Of a stretch of 42,630 nt of DNA, positions 1-12,300 are shown piece by piece. Source of the DNA: Pelargonium nanum. Lineage: Eukaryota; Streptophyta; Magnoliopsida; Geraniales; Geraniaceae. The notes under the pieces are model-generated. The model saw only the letters and a program-made list of their open reading frames with translations, was not told the origin of the DNA and ran no database searches. The stretch lies in assembly GCA_036897485.1 (NCBI GenBank), contig JAYMTF010000253.1, forward strand, positions 1 through 42,630. Reading direction: 5' to 3'. Position numbers and translations under genes: made by a program. Position 1 is the first letter of the stretch; each line of letters opens with the position of its first letter.

Positions 1-69
1 GAAGTTAGAACCGATTATACGGCCAGTTTCTGTTTTAGCAGTCGTTTTTGTTGTTGCAAGATTGGATAA
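1..69 (+). CDS. Defensin-like (DEFL/LCR) cysteine-rich peptide, 3' part only
   Basis: Frame 1 reads the last 22 residues of a small cysteine-rich peptide and a stop. They end in CFSSRFCCCKIG, identical to the end of the complete gene at 1072-1475; only a few residues before that differ (TAS for KAN). The 3' flank (70-230) also resembles that of the second gene, for example in a shared stretch around AAGAGATTGTAGT. This is therefore the truncated upstream member of a tandem pair. Signal peptide and first exon lie outside the window. Function is presumed to match its sister: a secreted defensin-fold peptide in defence or cell signalling. Confidence 0.8.
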   Translation, partial: EVRTDYTASFCFSSRFCCCKIG

Positions 70-1071
70 ATATCTATTTGTATTCACGATTACTACGATC
101 TCACAGTTAACAAATGTCACTTAAGTTTCCAATTCAATAAATAAGAAGAGATTGTAGTTATTTTGCACTATTCTAACTTTATTTATTCAATTAGTTGCAA
201 GCGACTATTTAAGGCTTGTTTCATATATATTGGATATGACATATGTTGTCCATATTGTTAGTGAGTTAATGTCTGCTCCCTGGACGATGAACTATGAGAC
301 GTGTATGCACATTTTTAGCATGTTCATCTCGTCTTACATGCTTATTTTGATGTTAACAGACTTGTAATCTCATAGATCACAGTTCTTCCACTGGATATTG
401 TTCTTGTTGGGCCCATCTCTTATCTTTTGGAGAACAAAGAAACAATACGTGGTAGCTCAGATATTGTTCCTGTTGGGCCCATATCTCTACTTCTCATGCC
501 ATAAACAAAACAAAAAAAAATAGTTTATTGTAACTTCATCATCATTATACAAGTCATCTAAAAGTTAGGCGAAAACAAATAACATGCCTAACTTTTTCTT
601 TGACTATTTGCTTATGCGACACTATTTTATTTGATGTGTAAGAGCTTTTATAGGTTAAGAAAGTTACCAAACAAAGTCCTAGAGTGACTATTTTGTCCCC
701 AAACTCTAAATTCAAAGATCCAAGTGTTTTTTTTTTAAATTTTGAGGACTATATTGACAACTTTTTGAAAGTTTGAAAACTGACCATTAATTTTTTTTTC
801 CTTTTACAAATATTTTTGATTTTATGCAACTTCTGGAAATTTTTACATTAATGTCCATGATTATGTTACTATTACACACATCAATTCTCTTATTCATCTA
901 AGGAAAACATAAATTCATATTTTTTTCCTTTCTGTTTTGATTGAAAGAGAATACAATCCAAGTCCTATAAATATGCAACATGTTTATATGTTTTTCTTCA
1001 CTTTTCTTGGACTAATAATTTTTTTTTATATAAAAAACAAAAATATAATTAGTGCAATTCTATAATCCAAA
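70..1071. other. Intergenic spacer between tandem defensin-like genes
   Basis: AT-rich spacer with the 3' flank of the first DEFL gene and the promoter of the second. Around 395-480 a short motif, GATATTGTTCYTGTTGGGCC, occurs twice about 66 bp apart. No other gene seen. Confidence 0.5.
964..973 (+). promoter_or_regulatory. TATA box of the defensin-like gene
   Basis: CCTATAAATA lies about 100 bp before the ATG at 1072. This fits a TATA promoter with a leader of about 70 nt. Position and match are seen; activity is inferred. Confidence 0.55.
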
Positions 1072-1475
1072 ATGAAGAAGTTCATGTCTTCAACTTTTCC
1101 CACCCTCTTGCTCATGTCTATGCTCATCATCTCCATTGGTAATATACTATTTACTTTTCTTCTCTCTCTTTTTCCCTAATATTCAACACATATTTTGATT
1201 TGAAGTTTATCATTTTCCTAGAAAAAAACACATATCTAAGGTTTTCATTTACACTACTAGAAAGTCATGTTGTTAATTAGTAATGTTTGTTACTTTTGTG
1301 TTTGGTTTTGAAAATAGGTGAGGTGCAGTTAGGAGAGGCACAAAATTGCGACCTGATGTTGTATGTTAACCCTTGCGCAGGAGACAAGTGCGACTCAAAA
1401 TGTATTGAAGTTAGAACCGATTATAAGGCCAATTTTTGTTTTAGCAGTCGCTTTTGTTGTTGCAAGATTGGATAA
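1072..1475 (+). CDS. Defensin-like (DEFL/LCR) secreted cysteine-rich peptide
   Basis: Two exons, 1072-1138 and 1318-1475, joined in phase 1 (GT at 1139, AG at 1317), encode 74 residues. Exon 1 begins MKKFMSS and continues into a hydrophobic stretch (LLLMSMLIISIG), a clear signal peptide. Exon 2 encodes the mature peptide with eight cysteines spaced C-x8-C-x4-C-x3-C-x11-C-x5-C-C-C. A signal exon followed by a mature-peptide exon, and the CxxxC step, are typical of plant defensin-like (LCR) peptides. These are secreted, disulfide-rich and act as antimicrobial or signalling ligands; which applies here cannot be told. The C-terminal CCC triplet is unusual. The gene is a tandem duplicate of the partial copy at 1-69. 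Confidence 0.85.
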
Positions 1476-2326
1476 ATCCATATATATGTATTTACGATTA
1501 TTAAGATTTAATTATTAAATGTTGTTTTGATTTTTAGTTCATTAAATAAAAAGAGATTGTAGTCATTTTGCACTATTTTAAATTTATTTATTCAATTCAG
1601 TGCAAATGACTATTTGAGGCTTGTTTCATTTTTATTTTTAGTTTTTATTTTGAAATACTGAGACTTGTTTCATATATATTAGAAATGAATTAAATAAAAA
1701 CTCTCCTCCAAAGGGGGTGTGTGAGATACTTAATAAAATATTTTTGTAAACATGAAAATGAAGAACCAATTCCAGTCATCTCACTAGATTAAATTAATGG
1801 TTACAATTTAATCTTGAAATATAGTATTTAGGTGGCAATTTTGCAATTTATAAAGTTGCTGAGGGGCATGCTTATACTTTATTTCTATTTTATTATCTTC
1901 CTCTCAAACTCTTATTTATGATTTGATGAAATTAAGTTCTGAAAATTAAATTATGAGAATTAAAATGCATGTGAGAAAATTTGATTACAATGAAACCCAA
2001 CCTGTGAAGGAAAAAAGATGCAAAAAATTCATATATATGAATTATTTAGACATACTTTTAATATCTATTTGTGTTTACTCCCATTATACCAAAATTTATA
2101 ACGAAAAGTATTGTTAATCTGATTAAAAATGTAACATGAGATATTCGAATTCTTCTTCACCTGAATAACATACTACAATTGAATTTTCTTATCAAATTAG
2201 AGGTGTAGTGTGCGTTGTTTTAATTTGTCTCTACTTGAATGATTTTCTACAATTGTTTTTTAATTATTTAACGTCCTTATATACCAATTTGAAACGTGAA
2301 ATTCAAACACTTATAATGCAATTTTA
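1476..2326. other. AT-rich intergenic spacer
   Basis: 3' flank of the defensin-like gene, then unremarkable AT-rich sequence. The first 170 bp resemble 70-230, supporting tandem duplication of the whole gene. Nothing else seen. Confidence 0.4.
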
Positions 2327-2527
2327 GAGGAAGGGGAGTCTAAGCCATATAATTTTTGGCTTAGACTAAGCTATCACCACCTCATTAACAATTATGGATC
2401 CGGGCGGGTCGCTCCACTCCCACCAATTCACTCGGGTGGGTATGAGTGGAATTAAATGAGGTGTCATCGCCTTATTGGCATGGCTTAGCCTAAGCCAAAA
2501 ATTATATGACTTAGATTCCTTTTCCTC
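2327..2527. mobile_element. Mutator-like MITE, 201 bp
   Basis: The ends are imperfect inverted repeats of about 45 bp: GAGGAAGGGGAGTCTAAGCC on the left against GAGGAAAAGGAATCTAAGTC read inward from the right. They are flanked by 9-bp near-identical direct repeats (GCAATTTTA at 2318-2326, GTAATTTTA at 2528-2536). A 9-bp target duplication with long terminal repeats and no coding capacity fits a Mutator-derived MITE. Each arm also holds a palindromic core (CTAAGCC...GGCTTAG), so the element could fold strongly. It sits about 460 bp upstream of the DnaJ gene. Confidence 0.8.
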
Positions 2528-2990
2528 GTAATTTTATACTAAATTAAACAATTCTATGATGAATTTCATCACAACACTCTCTTCCCATAATATCTATATA
2601 ATAAATATAAAAAAAACAAATATTTAACTTGTATGTTTTTTTTAAACAATTTGTATGGGATAATTCAAAAGATGTATATTAGTTTGAAATAAAGATAGTG
2701 TTAATCTGATAGCCTTGAATTGGTTATGAAATTTGAAAATTTGGTTAAGTCCTTGCTCAAATTGTGCTAAATATAGGCTGGTTGGTAAAAAAGGAACAAA
2801 ATGCATGCACTGATCTATTCATCTCCAGCAACAAACACAATCAGAGCCTAAATATAAGCCTCCTAATTACACGCCTCTTCATGGTTTGGTTCTCTTCTCT
2901 CATTTTCTGATCACAATCACAATTTATCTCCCTCTATCTCTCCTTCCCGATCAACTCGATCTCTGCAACTCCGGCGAAGCCTTCTCTCCA
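2528..2990 (+). promoter_or_regulatory. Upstream region of the DnaJ gene
   Basis: AT-rich sequence with a TATA-like motif (CTAAATATAAGCC) near 2849. An in-frame upstream ATG at 2886 would add a hydrophobic 35-residue leader. Family comparison favours the ATG at 2991, because J proteins of this class start just before the J domain, so 2886-2990 is more likely leader RNA. Confidence 0.45.
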
Positions 2991-4396
2991 ATGGGCGGTG
3001 CATCGACTAACAAAGATTATCATGGCGTACTTGGAATCTCCAAAACTGCTTCCGTGAAAGATATATATAGAGCTTACAGATCTCTCGTGACGAAATGGCA
3101 TCCCGATAAGAATCCATCCAACAAAGCGGAAGCTGAAGACAAGTTCAGAGAAATCAACGAAGCCTACAATGTATGCGTATATATATACAACTACAATGTA
3201 TTAACATAAGTATTAGATTTTTAATTTACCTCGTTATCATTGATGCTTCTCTTCCAATTTCAGGTCCTGAATGAGCAGAAAAAGGATGAAATCTATGGTT
3301 CTTGTGATGAACCCACGACCCCAGTATCGGATACCATCAATGACCTGAAGGTTAAAACGGGTGATGAGAACTTCTTTAAGAGGAGGTGTTCCTTTCTCTC
3401 GAGGAATTCGAGCAGAAGGTCTCAGACGCCAACTCCATCCAAGCCGTCCATGGCAAAAAGTGTGAGCCGGAGGAGTTGCACGCCAACAGAATCTCGTCGG
3501 AGCACAACACCAACATTTTTCAGGAGAAGCAAAAGCAAAAGAGATGGGGATGAGACTGATCCAACCCCCACCTTCTCAAGAAATGCAAGCCGGACTGATC
3601 CAACCCCCACCTTCTCAAGAAATGCAAGTCGGGCAGGTTCAGTTAATAGGGATGGCAATGAAACTGATCAACCCCCTAGTTTTACAAGATCTGGAAGCCG
3701 CGCTACAGGACCAACCCCTATTATATTTTCATGTTCTACAGCACGGAGAAAACCACCACCCGTTGAGAAAATGCTTGAGTGCACGCTTGAGGACTTGTTT
3801 CATGGATGCGTCAAGAAGATCAAGATTGCAAGAGAAGTCATGTCAAAGACCGGGTTAGTGTTGATCTACTTGAAAACAAATTACATAGATAAGCCTTTAA
3901 TTATACTATGATAATGCAGGCAAAGCGAATATAATTCTATATATGTTGCAGGCAAATCGAAAAAGAAGAGGAGACACTACAAATCAGAGTAAAACCAGGA
4001 TGGAAGAAAGGAACAAAGATAACATTTGAAGGGAAGGGAGACGAGAAACTTGGAACTCACCCGGCTGATGTTATCTTTGTAATCGATGAAAAGAAGCATC
4101 CTCTCTTTAGGAGGCATGGAAATGATTTAGAAATTTTAGTTGAGATACCTTTGTTGAAAGCACTCACTGGCTGCTCGCTTTCAGTTCCTCTATTAGGGGG
4201 TGACAAAATGAGTTTGTCATTTGATAACGTCATATATCCTGGCTTTGAAAAGATTATTCAAGGCCAAGGCATGCCAAATCCCAAAGAAGCGGGAAGGAGA
4301 GGAGACCTGCACATAAAGTTTCTTGTCAAGTTTCCTACAGAATTAAGAGAAGAACAGCGTCAGGAAGTTTATAGCATTCTGAAAGATTGTTGTTGA
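2991..4396 (+). CDS. Type II (class B) DnaJ/Hsp40 co-chaperone
   Basis: Three exons, 2991-3170, 3264-3853 and 3952-4396, give 404 residues. Residues 8-60 are a J domain with the HPD motif at 37-39 (KWHPDKNPS), which stimulates Hsp70 ATPase. Residues 61-225 are a low-complexity linker rich in Ser, Arg, Thr and Pro ([14 protein letters not shown]), where class B proteins usually have a Gly/Phe region. Residues 226-404 are the two beta-sandwich substrate-binding domains ([50 protein letters not shown]-like KALTGC, a [10 protein letters not shown]-type end). There is no CxxCxGxG zinc finger, so it is not type I. It probably works in cytosol or nucleus with Hsp70. Arabidopsis relatives are the DNAJB1/B13-like proteins. 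A duplicated 39-bp unit lies in exon 2. Confidence 0.9.
3555..3632 (+). repeat. 39-bp in-frame tandem repeat in DnaJ exon 2
   Basis: Two nearly identical 39-bp units (3555-3593, 3594-3632) differ at one silent site (AGC/AGT). Each encodes [13 protein letters not shown]. It is a recent in-frame duplication that lengthens the Ser/Arg linker. Confidence 0.95.
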
Positions 4397-4731
4397 CCTT
4401 TTTATGGAATTAGAGAACTTGTCAATCTTACCATGATGAATCGCAGTCTTGTACATTTTTAGCTTCAAACTGGCAGTTAAATATAAAGGAATATTTTCTG
4501 TCATGCATTTTGCTATGGCAAAGAGAATTTTGAAATGAACCAATAATTCATCAGCAATTCAATTCTGGAACCATGAACACAGTTTTAGCAAATCAAACAA
4601 GGATCTTATAGAGATAAGAACTGAATGTATAACAGATTCATCGATACAAGATATCACTTGTGCAACACATTTATTTCCGATGGTATGGTAAAACACATTA
4701 ATGGAACAGCAATCAATAGTTGTGGGATTGA
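4397..4731. other. Convergent intergenic region
   Basis: The DnaJ gene (+) and the IBA57-like gene (-) end toward each other here, 335 bp apart. The region presumably holds both 3' UTRs and polyadenylation sites. No gene seen. Confidence 0.5.
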
Positions 4732-7700
4732 TTATTGTCGTTCAGGGACTTGTGCTTTTGGTGGACTCTGCTGGGCAAGAAAAGGAACCTCCACCACAGT
4801 CCCAACTATATAGTCTCCAACAATCACAGTGTTCCCTTTTGAGACTTGTTTCTTGATGTAGCCTAAACCAAAATGCTCACCTTCCCTTCTTCCAGATGTA
4901 TAGCTTGTCAGCTTTCCCACCTGCCAAAGTTTTATAAGTTTCAAGTTGCCAACTGTGAAGTTTCTATAGACGAAAAACAAACTAGGGTAATTTCCTTGTT
5001 GGTCTATTGGTTACGAAAATAAAAAAGTTCAAGGTTAGTCCGGGACTCAAACCTAGAACTTGTTGGATGGAGTAGAAAATATCCAGTTGGGCCATCCTGG
5101 ACATGAAACCGAACACAGCATACAATTCTTCGTTGTACTGTGCTCAGACTTGACTGGGATCTAAGAGGATATACCTTGGGAGATGCAATTTAGATTTTCA
5201 GACTTTGTTATCATGTTTTATACGTTCAGTTGTTTCTCACCATTCAAAACCTTGCACATCCTATACATTCATTCTTATGGAATATGTTAAGGCACAACAT
5301 TTAAATTTCATCATGTCCTACTTTTCAGCATTTTAAGCTCTTCAACTCTAATGGGCAAATAAAATTACTTGTACCTTTTTCCCGTCAACAGTTATAGGGC
5401 TGCCAGGTTCTGCAAATGCCGAGAGACTAATTCCCCAAAGTCTCTGTTTGATTCCATTGTACGTAATGAGCCTAGCAATCGTCTCTTGTCCCTTGTAACA
5501 CCCTGAGAAGATAAATACACATCAGTCCTCCTTATATCTTCCTATACAGAAGGCCTACAGCATAGAATGGGGAGTGAAATACCCTTGTCAAGAGAGATAG
5601 AGTTCCAGAGACCAGCCTCTAGGACATTGAATTCATCAGTCAGCTCCTTTCCAGGTGCCGGCCTTCCTGAAAAATACATAAGTAACAATATATTTTAAAA
5701 ATTAAACTCCTTCAAGTTTGAAGACAAATTATTGTTATAATGAATGGCACGTATTAATAACCCAAACCAAAAAGTCGAGAAGTTTGCACCTTTAACAATC
5801 CGGAGCTTTTCCCAAGCCCTAGAACCCATAGGAATGGCCCCTTCAGATACAAGAGTTTTCAAGACTGATCCGGCAGCTGATGGTGAAATCAGCAGAGAAT
5901 AACCTTCTTCAGAAATGACATTTCCCACCCCTACAGTTATTGGCATTCCATCCACCTGAAAGTTGGAACACATTACACATACGCCAATGGATAGAATAGA
6001 CACTGAGACAGATTACATTTAGTAATCCCAACAATTCAAACGAAAGGGCAAACCTATATGGGCAACTAAATGGTGAAGTATCTAGACTGTAGATAAATAA
6101 AATATCTTACAGTGTAATGCTGATGTGTGCCGTAAGGTTTTCCTATGAGATCACCAAGATTCAAATTCTGCATTACCTATTTCACATGTCCCATAAACGT
6201 GATTATATTTAAAAAAATGTTATAAACAAGCGGGTAAAATATAAATGACCATAATCTTCCTTACTTGGTTGCTTTTAGGTCCCACTAGAACCAATAAACA
6301 TGTTTTTTTCGTGATGTCTTGAATTTCTACCTTGTCAGCAAAAAATATGTACCTACAGAACGTCATATTAACAGAATGACCAAAATAATCCTTACTATTA
6401 AATTTTTAACCTTGAAAGTTCAAACTTCAAAGTGATTTGGCCCAACGGGTATAATAAAGCCATACTAGTCCTCATACTTGTTCTGTTGTTCAATTGGGAA
6501 ATCTGACACTTATCACTCTGTCCCCTCATGATCATTTCCAGTGATAGGAGACAGCAATAATGACCGTAAAAAAGTAGTGACATATGGACTACAAGATAGA
6601 CAAATTCACAAAAAAAAAGTGAAATTGAAAAAAGAAAGCAATACATTACTAACAGAAAAGGGTCTATAAGCACTCACTCCAAATTCATGTCTTTTACTCT
6701 TTTCTTTTGACAAATTCAAATTGGTACAGATATACAATCCAACAAGTATGAAGCTCATCACAGATTTCCACAATCCTCGTCAATAACTAAAGAGCAGTGG
6801 AAATAAAGGCGGCTAGCAAACAGAGGGTGTAAACGAGAACAGTGCATAGAAAAACAGCATATGGATACAAGACATGATACACATACCTATTAAGCATGGT
6901 AATTATACTTCCACAGGTCTCTGGAGAAACCACCAATGTAATTGCATTTTTCTGCGAATGTCACAAACTCAAAATAATTGCGCTGGAAGGTAAATATCAC
7001 ATAAGAAATATGGGATGGGAAAGAGATTACCATGACCCATGCATGTGCAATATCTACTGTTCGAGCTGTTGGAGTAACAAAAACAGTGTCACATCCCTAG
7101 GATTTCAATGGTACAAGTCGTATTAATTTAACCTGTATGACTGTATCAAATAAGAATACGATTGAAGCAGGATTTCTAATTTGCTTCATTAAAAAGTTCA
7201 AAATCTTCCAATACTTACTTGGCCTTCCTGAAGACGTTCAAAATTGGCAGTACTTTGGTTGTGAAGAAACTGGATGCGGTCATCTCCACTGACTTCATGA
7301 CAATGCAACAACAAAAAAATGAAGACAGAGTACATTTGTGACAGAAAATTTATAAACCTAAAATCAATAAACTAAAATCTGGCAGAGTTATGACTTCATT
7401 TTTTTATATACTGAGCGAGAAAAGATCTTTTAGCTCACTCGTGCTCTGCTTTTTAGGTTCAACATTCACAAGAGGCAAGATTATGACACAATCAAGGAAA
7501 AAGTACAGGGGAGAATGTACCTCTTATCCGGCCAAAATGTGAAAGGTCCACGACCTAAGCCATCAAACAGACAAATAGCATACATGAAATGAAATTCAAT
7601 ATTCAATTGATATGTTTAAGAAAAATTATAGATCAAAGACAATCAACAGCCACAATGCCAAGTTAATTAGGGTTAGTATTTCTCCCTTACGCCCCATGTT

Positions 7701-8861
7701 CTTGTTGTAACAAACTCAAGGGATTTGAACTATTTTATGTTAGGGATATTTTTGGTAATCAATGCACAATTAACTTACTAAAAAAAGAAACTTGACACTC
7801 GTTTTGGGACGGATGGAGTAACACATGTCTGAAAGTCACTTATTCTCACCTAAATGAATCACATGGATTGCCACAAACAGACTTATAATATAGCTCATAA
7901 CGTACAATAGGTAGTTGAACTTTAGAAAGAACAGTAACTTATTATAACACATCTACAACATCATGAAACTTAGATTCAGTGATAAAGAACCAAAAGAAAC
8001 ATTCAATCAGACTAAGCATAGTGACATTGACCACAGAACATTCTCAACTTGTATGAGGAAGCTTCTAATCGCTAATGCATTTACTTCACAACAGAAAGTA
8101 AATTAACAAGACATGCTAAAGAACTCGATCAAACCAAACACTCACCGCAGCTCCATTATCAGCTGCATCTAATGCCTCGTCGTCATTATCGAAAGTTTCA
8201 ATAATCCCATCCTCTGAAACCTTAGCGCCTGCAACCGCTGCCGTGTCCTGCAAAGAGAGAAAACATTGGATGCAACAGTAAATATTAATTAACAGCACAC
8301 CTACATTCCAAACTAGCTTCCTCAAACACCTTTTAGTTCACATCTATGACCAACAAAAGTCCAAAACTTCATGCCTCTCAATGAATTTTGAGTTTCATCT
8401 CTTCTTTTTCAAGAAAAGAAACCTTTGATATATCGAGTTAAACCATAAAATATTCAAAGTTTGAGCCAATTTCATAACAATTCTACGATTAGCAATCAGC
8501 GCATAAACTGGATTGCGAAAAATTGATTCACAATACCAATACTTGTTTCTTTTTATACGATTTTCTCGGAAACCAAACACGGAACAGGGAGCTAGCTTAC
8601 CAGGAGGTCGTGGTCAATAGGGGGAGGGGAGAGGTCGAAAGGCAAGGCAGTAGAAATGAGTTTCTCCCGACGAAATCGAAAAGCGCTGTTTTGGAAGTGA
8701 GGAGATACAGTAGTGGACGAGAGTGAACGCCATGGATTGGGAGAGGAGGAAGAAGATAGAGCTGGTGTGAGTGAGAAACGACGTCGTTGAAGAGTAATGG
8801 TCTTGTTTCCAGCTACTGCTACTGCTGTTGCGTAGCTCACACATGGCGCTGTGGCCGCCAT
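4732..8861 (-). CDS. IBA57.2: IBA57/YgfZ-like folate-binding protein, probably plastid (At1g60990-like)
   Basis: Twelve exons on the minus strand (8861-8601, 8247-8146, 7554-7521, 7292-7219, 7096-7031, 6951-6887, 6352-6265, 6176-6111, 5955-5790, 5666-5583, 5502-5375, 4920-4732) join in frame to 440 residues. The N-terminus (MAATAPCVSY..., Ser/Arg-rich, about 80 residues) looks like a chloroplast transit peptide. The body is a GcvT-type folate-binding fold: ETFDNDDEALDAADNGAA, VVDLSHFGRIRV, FLHNQSTANFE, then the family signature KGCYKGQE in exons 10-11, and a GYIKKQ C-terminus. The signature cysteine is present. By family knowledge, COG0354 proteins help assemble or repair 4Fe-4S proteins using tetrahydrofolate. 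Intron 1 is about 350 bp, intron 2 about 590. Assignment to At1g60990 rests on recalled similarity; the symbol is less certain than the family. Confidence 0.92.
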
Positions 8862-9363
8862 TTTTCTCGATTTCGAAGTCGATTGAACTGGACCGAATTA
8901 GCGTTTCTGGACGTAGTTATCACCTACCCACCCTATTTTTTTTGGCAGTAAAATGAAGGAGAAAGGTCTAATTCAGTCTCTGAACTATATAAAAACGTGT
9001 CGATTTGATCCATGAATTATCAATCGAGTCAATTTAATCTAAATGTTATCCAATCGTGTCAATTTAGCTCAAATCTTTTCAGAAACCGTGTGACATGAGA
9101 ACATTTCATCAAATTCATGGATGAAATCCGTTAATTCCTGCTTGGGTGTAACATAAAGTTATTTGATTTTTATCGTATATCATTTTTAAGAAATGTAACA
9201 AAATTACTCTGCATGCATCTAGACTTTATAATAATTTTCTACTTTTTTTTCTTCCAATATGCTATATATTGTTTCTCTTGCAAAATAAGCAATGCAAGAT
9301 TAAAAAAAGAAAAAGGACTTTGCTTTACAAGATTTAAGGTGGAGCCTGAGTCTCTGTCTGGGC
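8862..9363 (-). promoter_or_regulatory. Upstream region of the IBA57-like gene, with a repeat
   Basis: The 502-bp space between membralin (stop at 9364) and the IBA57-like start holds the promoter of the latter. At about 8985-9085 there are roughly three degenerate units of about 30 bp built on the motif CGTGTCAATTTAGCTC/GATCC. This pattern recurs in many plant genomes as a decayed transposon. No clear TATA box seen. Confidence 0.4.
8985..9085. repeat. Degenerate ~30-bp tandem repeat
   Basis: Successive units read CGTGTCGATTTGATCCATGA, then GAGTCAATTTAATCTAAATG, then CGTGTCAATTTAGCTCAAAT. They are related but not identical. Likely an old dispersed plant repeat; family not identified. Confidence 0.5.
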
Positions 9364-12300
9364 CTAAGTGGCTCCACCACTGGATTCATCAAAAACCTGT
9401 TCCTGCTCTCTTACATGATCCCTAAACATTGACCTAAATGTGTTTAAGCCTTCAGAGGAAGCTCCTCCTAAAATCCACAACAACATTGAACTGAATGAGT
9501 TCATGGCCCCTGGGTTGGGCCCGGTTTCCGCTTGCCGAAGGTCAGTTTCTCCAGGATTCTGGTGAGGGTTGCCTGCTGCCCTATCTTGGTTGTTTTCGTT
9601 CTCCGACTGTTCTTGACCCCCAGGAACAGCTCTTGCTGCACTCGCTTGTGTTCCCATGCCTGGTCCAGGTCTCGGGCCAAGCCCCGGGTTTGCGTCTGTG
9701 TTAAATGATGGAGCGGGGTTTCTTGTGTTTAGTCTTGTGATGTGTAAGGTCGATGCAAGGATGGTTGAGGATGTAATGTGGAAATCTGGGTGTTGCTGAA
9801 GCTGTGACCGCCGGTTTTGCATAAACCTTTGTAAAGCAGGCACCTGAAATATCATATAGTGTATATAGCACAGAATCAAGTGATCAGAAACTCAATTAAA
9901 GGAACATAAAAGCATGTATAAAGTTCATATGCTATACACATTACCGAAAACTAATAGATGCAGTACCAAGAAACCAGTTTCATATGCATGTGCCTCGTAA
10001 CTAGACTTGAAGTGGATGTAGCATACATTGGTGCAAAACAGGGTATGAGACCGGAATTTCGCACTATATAACCCAGTGTAAATTTAAGTATTTTCAGATT
10101 TCAACTGTATACAAAATAACCCTTTGCGCATACAATTGCTCATTGGTGACTGTTTCCTCTTCGGTAAATTTTAATTTTTTAGCAGAAAAGACTGTCACAT
10201 GTCCAGTTTGTGGTCCAATATAAGTTTTGGCCAATCAAAATTTAAACCATGCACAAAGGCATATAACTATTTAAATCATCACTGTCTAGATTCTTGATGA
10301 ACATACGTCCAAGTTAACTAGAAAGTTGAATTTTGTAGAACTCTAATCGACAAGCAAATGGAAGGCTGTTGTGCCAAGAGGTTCTGTAGAGATAACTCAA
10401 GAAAGGCCAATAATGTAATAAAGCACGACTTTGGAAACCTGATGAATAGATTTTAGATTTTACCTCAAAACGGTTCCAGAAGTATAAAATGAGGTGCTGC
10501 ATGAATGCGGCAGTTGTAGAAAGAGCCAAATATGAAAAGCCTGAAGAAGAAGAAAAATCGATTGGAGCAATATACTAAAAGGCTAACAGTGATATTCAGC
10601 TAAGAGATTGATAAGTTGAAAAGTAAGGTCATACCATAAGGATAAGAAAAGAAATAAATGTGAAAGACCAGAAAATATAGCAAAAAGAAGCGAGGGAAGA
10701 ATTTCATTGATATTGGCGTCCGGACACTGCAAATCAAGTACACACACAATTGCATTAGTTAGGGCATAATGTGTACAGGCACATGGCAACAGGTACTTGC
10801 ATATCAACATACAACAACAAACATGATAGATGTAAGTTTTTCTATTATTTTTACTTATTCCAGCATTGTATAACTCAAATATACATGTAATTGGATTTTT
10901 GAAAAAATGAAGCCCATATGGGTGTATCAAGCTCGGTATGGAATGGGGTGCTATTTCGCAAGGAACTATGTAATCAGATGGTGAGAAAGTGACAACATGC
11001 AGATAAGCATACCCTATTAGATATGATCAATATTTAATATTGTGTCTGGGTGTAAGAGAGAGCGATAGAGACCTGATTAGGGTGAAAAGTTCACACATCC
11101 AGACGAGAATTAAGACCATGAAAGCCAACAACTGATCATCATAAAATTCAAACAAGAAAAATAGGATGCCAATCATGATCTGCAAACACCAAGATAAAAT
11201 TTTATTAACAAAGAAGGTCAACGTCACAAAAGCTTCTACAGAAAAATGGAAAAATCATGGTCATACAAAAGGGTATCAGAATTTTCAAAACAAATATGAA
11301 CTTTTATTTTATTTTACGTATAATGTTTATAATGAGTATCAAAAAAAAAATGTTTATAATGAAGCAATGATGTATGCTTACCGGTACAAAGACAAGAGAT
11401 TCAATTACATGCACAAAGATCAACTGAAAGGTTGGAAGTCTATGTCGAGCATGATGTTGAAGCTGCACTGCAATAATAGGAGAAACAAAAGCAACCATTC
11501 ATGTCTGAGGGAAATACAAGCAGAAGGATGAATGACAGAGACAGTCAGACCCAGAATATGCTGCCATTAGAGTAAATATTGATATTCCTGGGCAAACATA
11601 GTCATCTAAAGAGCTCCTATTGCATTTTAAGGTAAAAGGTACAATCTTATAGATTCAGCCTACGGGAGTAAGGAAAACGACTATGTGTACAAACACACAC
11701 CATGCTACATTCTTCCTATACTTTTTATGACAATGAAATAAAGATTACCTGTGAACTTTAGCATTCGTGTCTGTGTCTCTCTCAAGGTAAACGACACTGA
11801 CATTGTGGTTGTGAAAAAAACAAACAGTGACATCATAAGCACACCACACTTCATCACAAGGTAGTCTGCATGGTAAACAGAAGAAAAGCATAGCCTTTAA
11901 CAAACATTAAAAATAAAAAAACTTAAGAGCTCTTGCTTATTGCATGCTCATGTATCAACAAGACGTCAGCAAACAAACCTCCAAATCTTGCAGGACCTTC
12001 TGGAGGATCGTGTGCATGACTAAGATTATAGAACTCCTTCGTTTGATAGTTATAAAGATAACCTGCAGTTAAATTTCCAAAATATGCTTTAGAGTTTAGA
12101 CACTAAGATAATACAGTGAACTAAGTCAATTAGCCAAGCAAATTATGATTGATTTCAAACATGCCTAAACACAATACCATAACCTGATAAATCATATCAA
12201 ATACACAAAACTTGAAAAGCAGGAGTTTGAGAAATTCATAAAAGAGGCTAAGGAGATTTTGCCAAGTCTACTCATTGCATTTGAACTCATTAAGAACATT

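Noticed and set aside
2886-2990. Upstream ATG as the DnaJ start, adding a signal-peptide-like leader
   Set aside because: Class B J proteins begin just before the J domain, and the leader reads like translated 5' UTR. It cannot be fully excluded.
4985-5070. tRNA-derived SINE in intron 11 of the IBA57-like gene
   Set aside because: An A-box-like word (TGGTCTATTGG) is on + but the B-box-like word (GGTTTGAGTCC) is on the opposite strand; no tail or target duplication.
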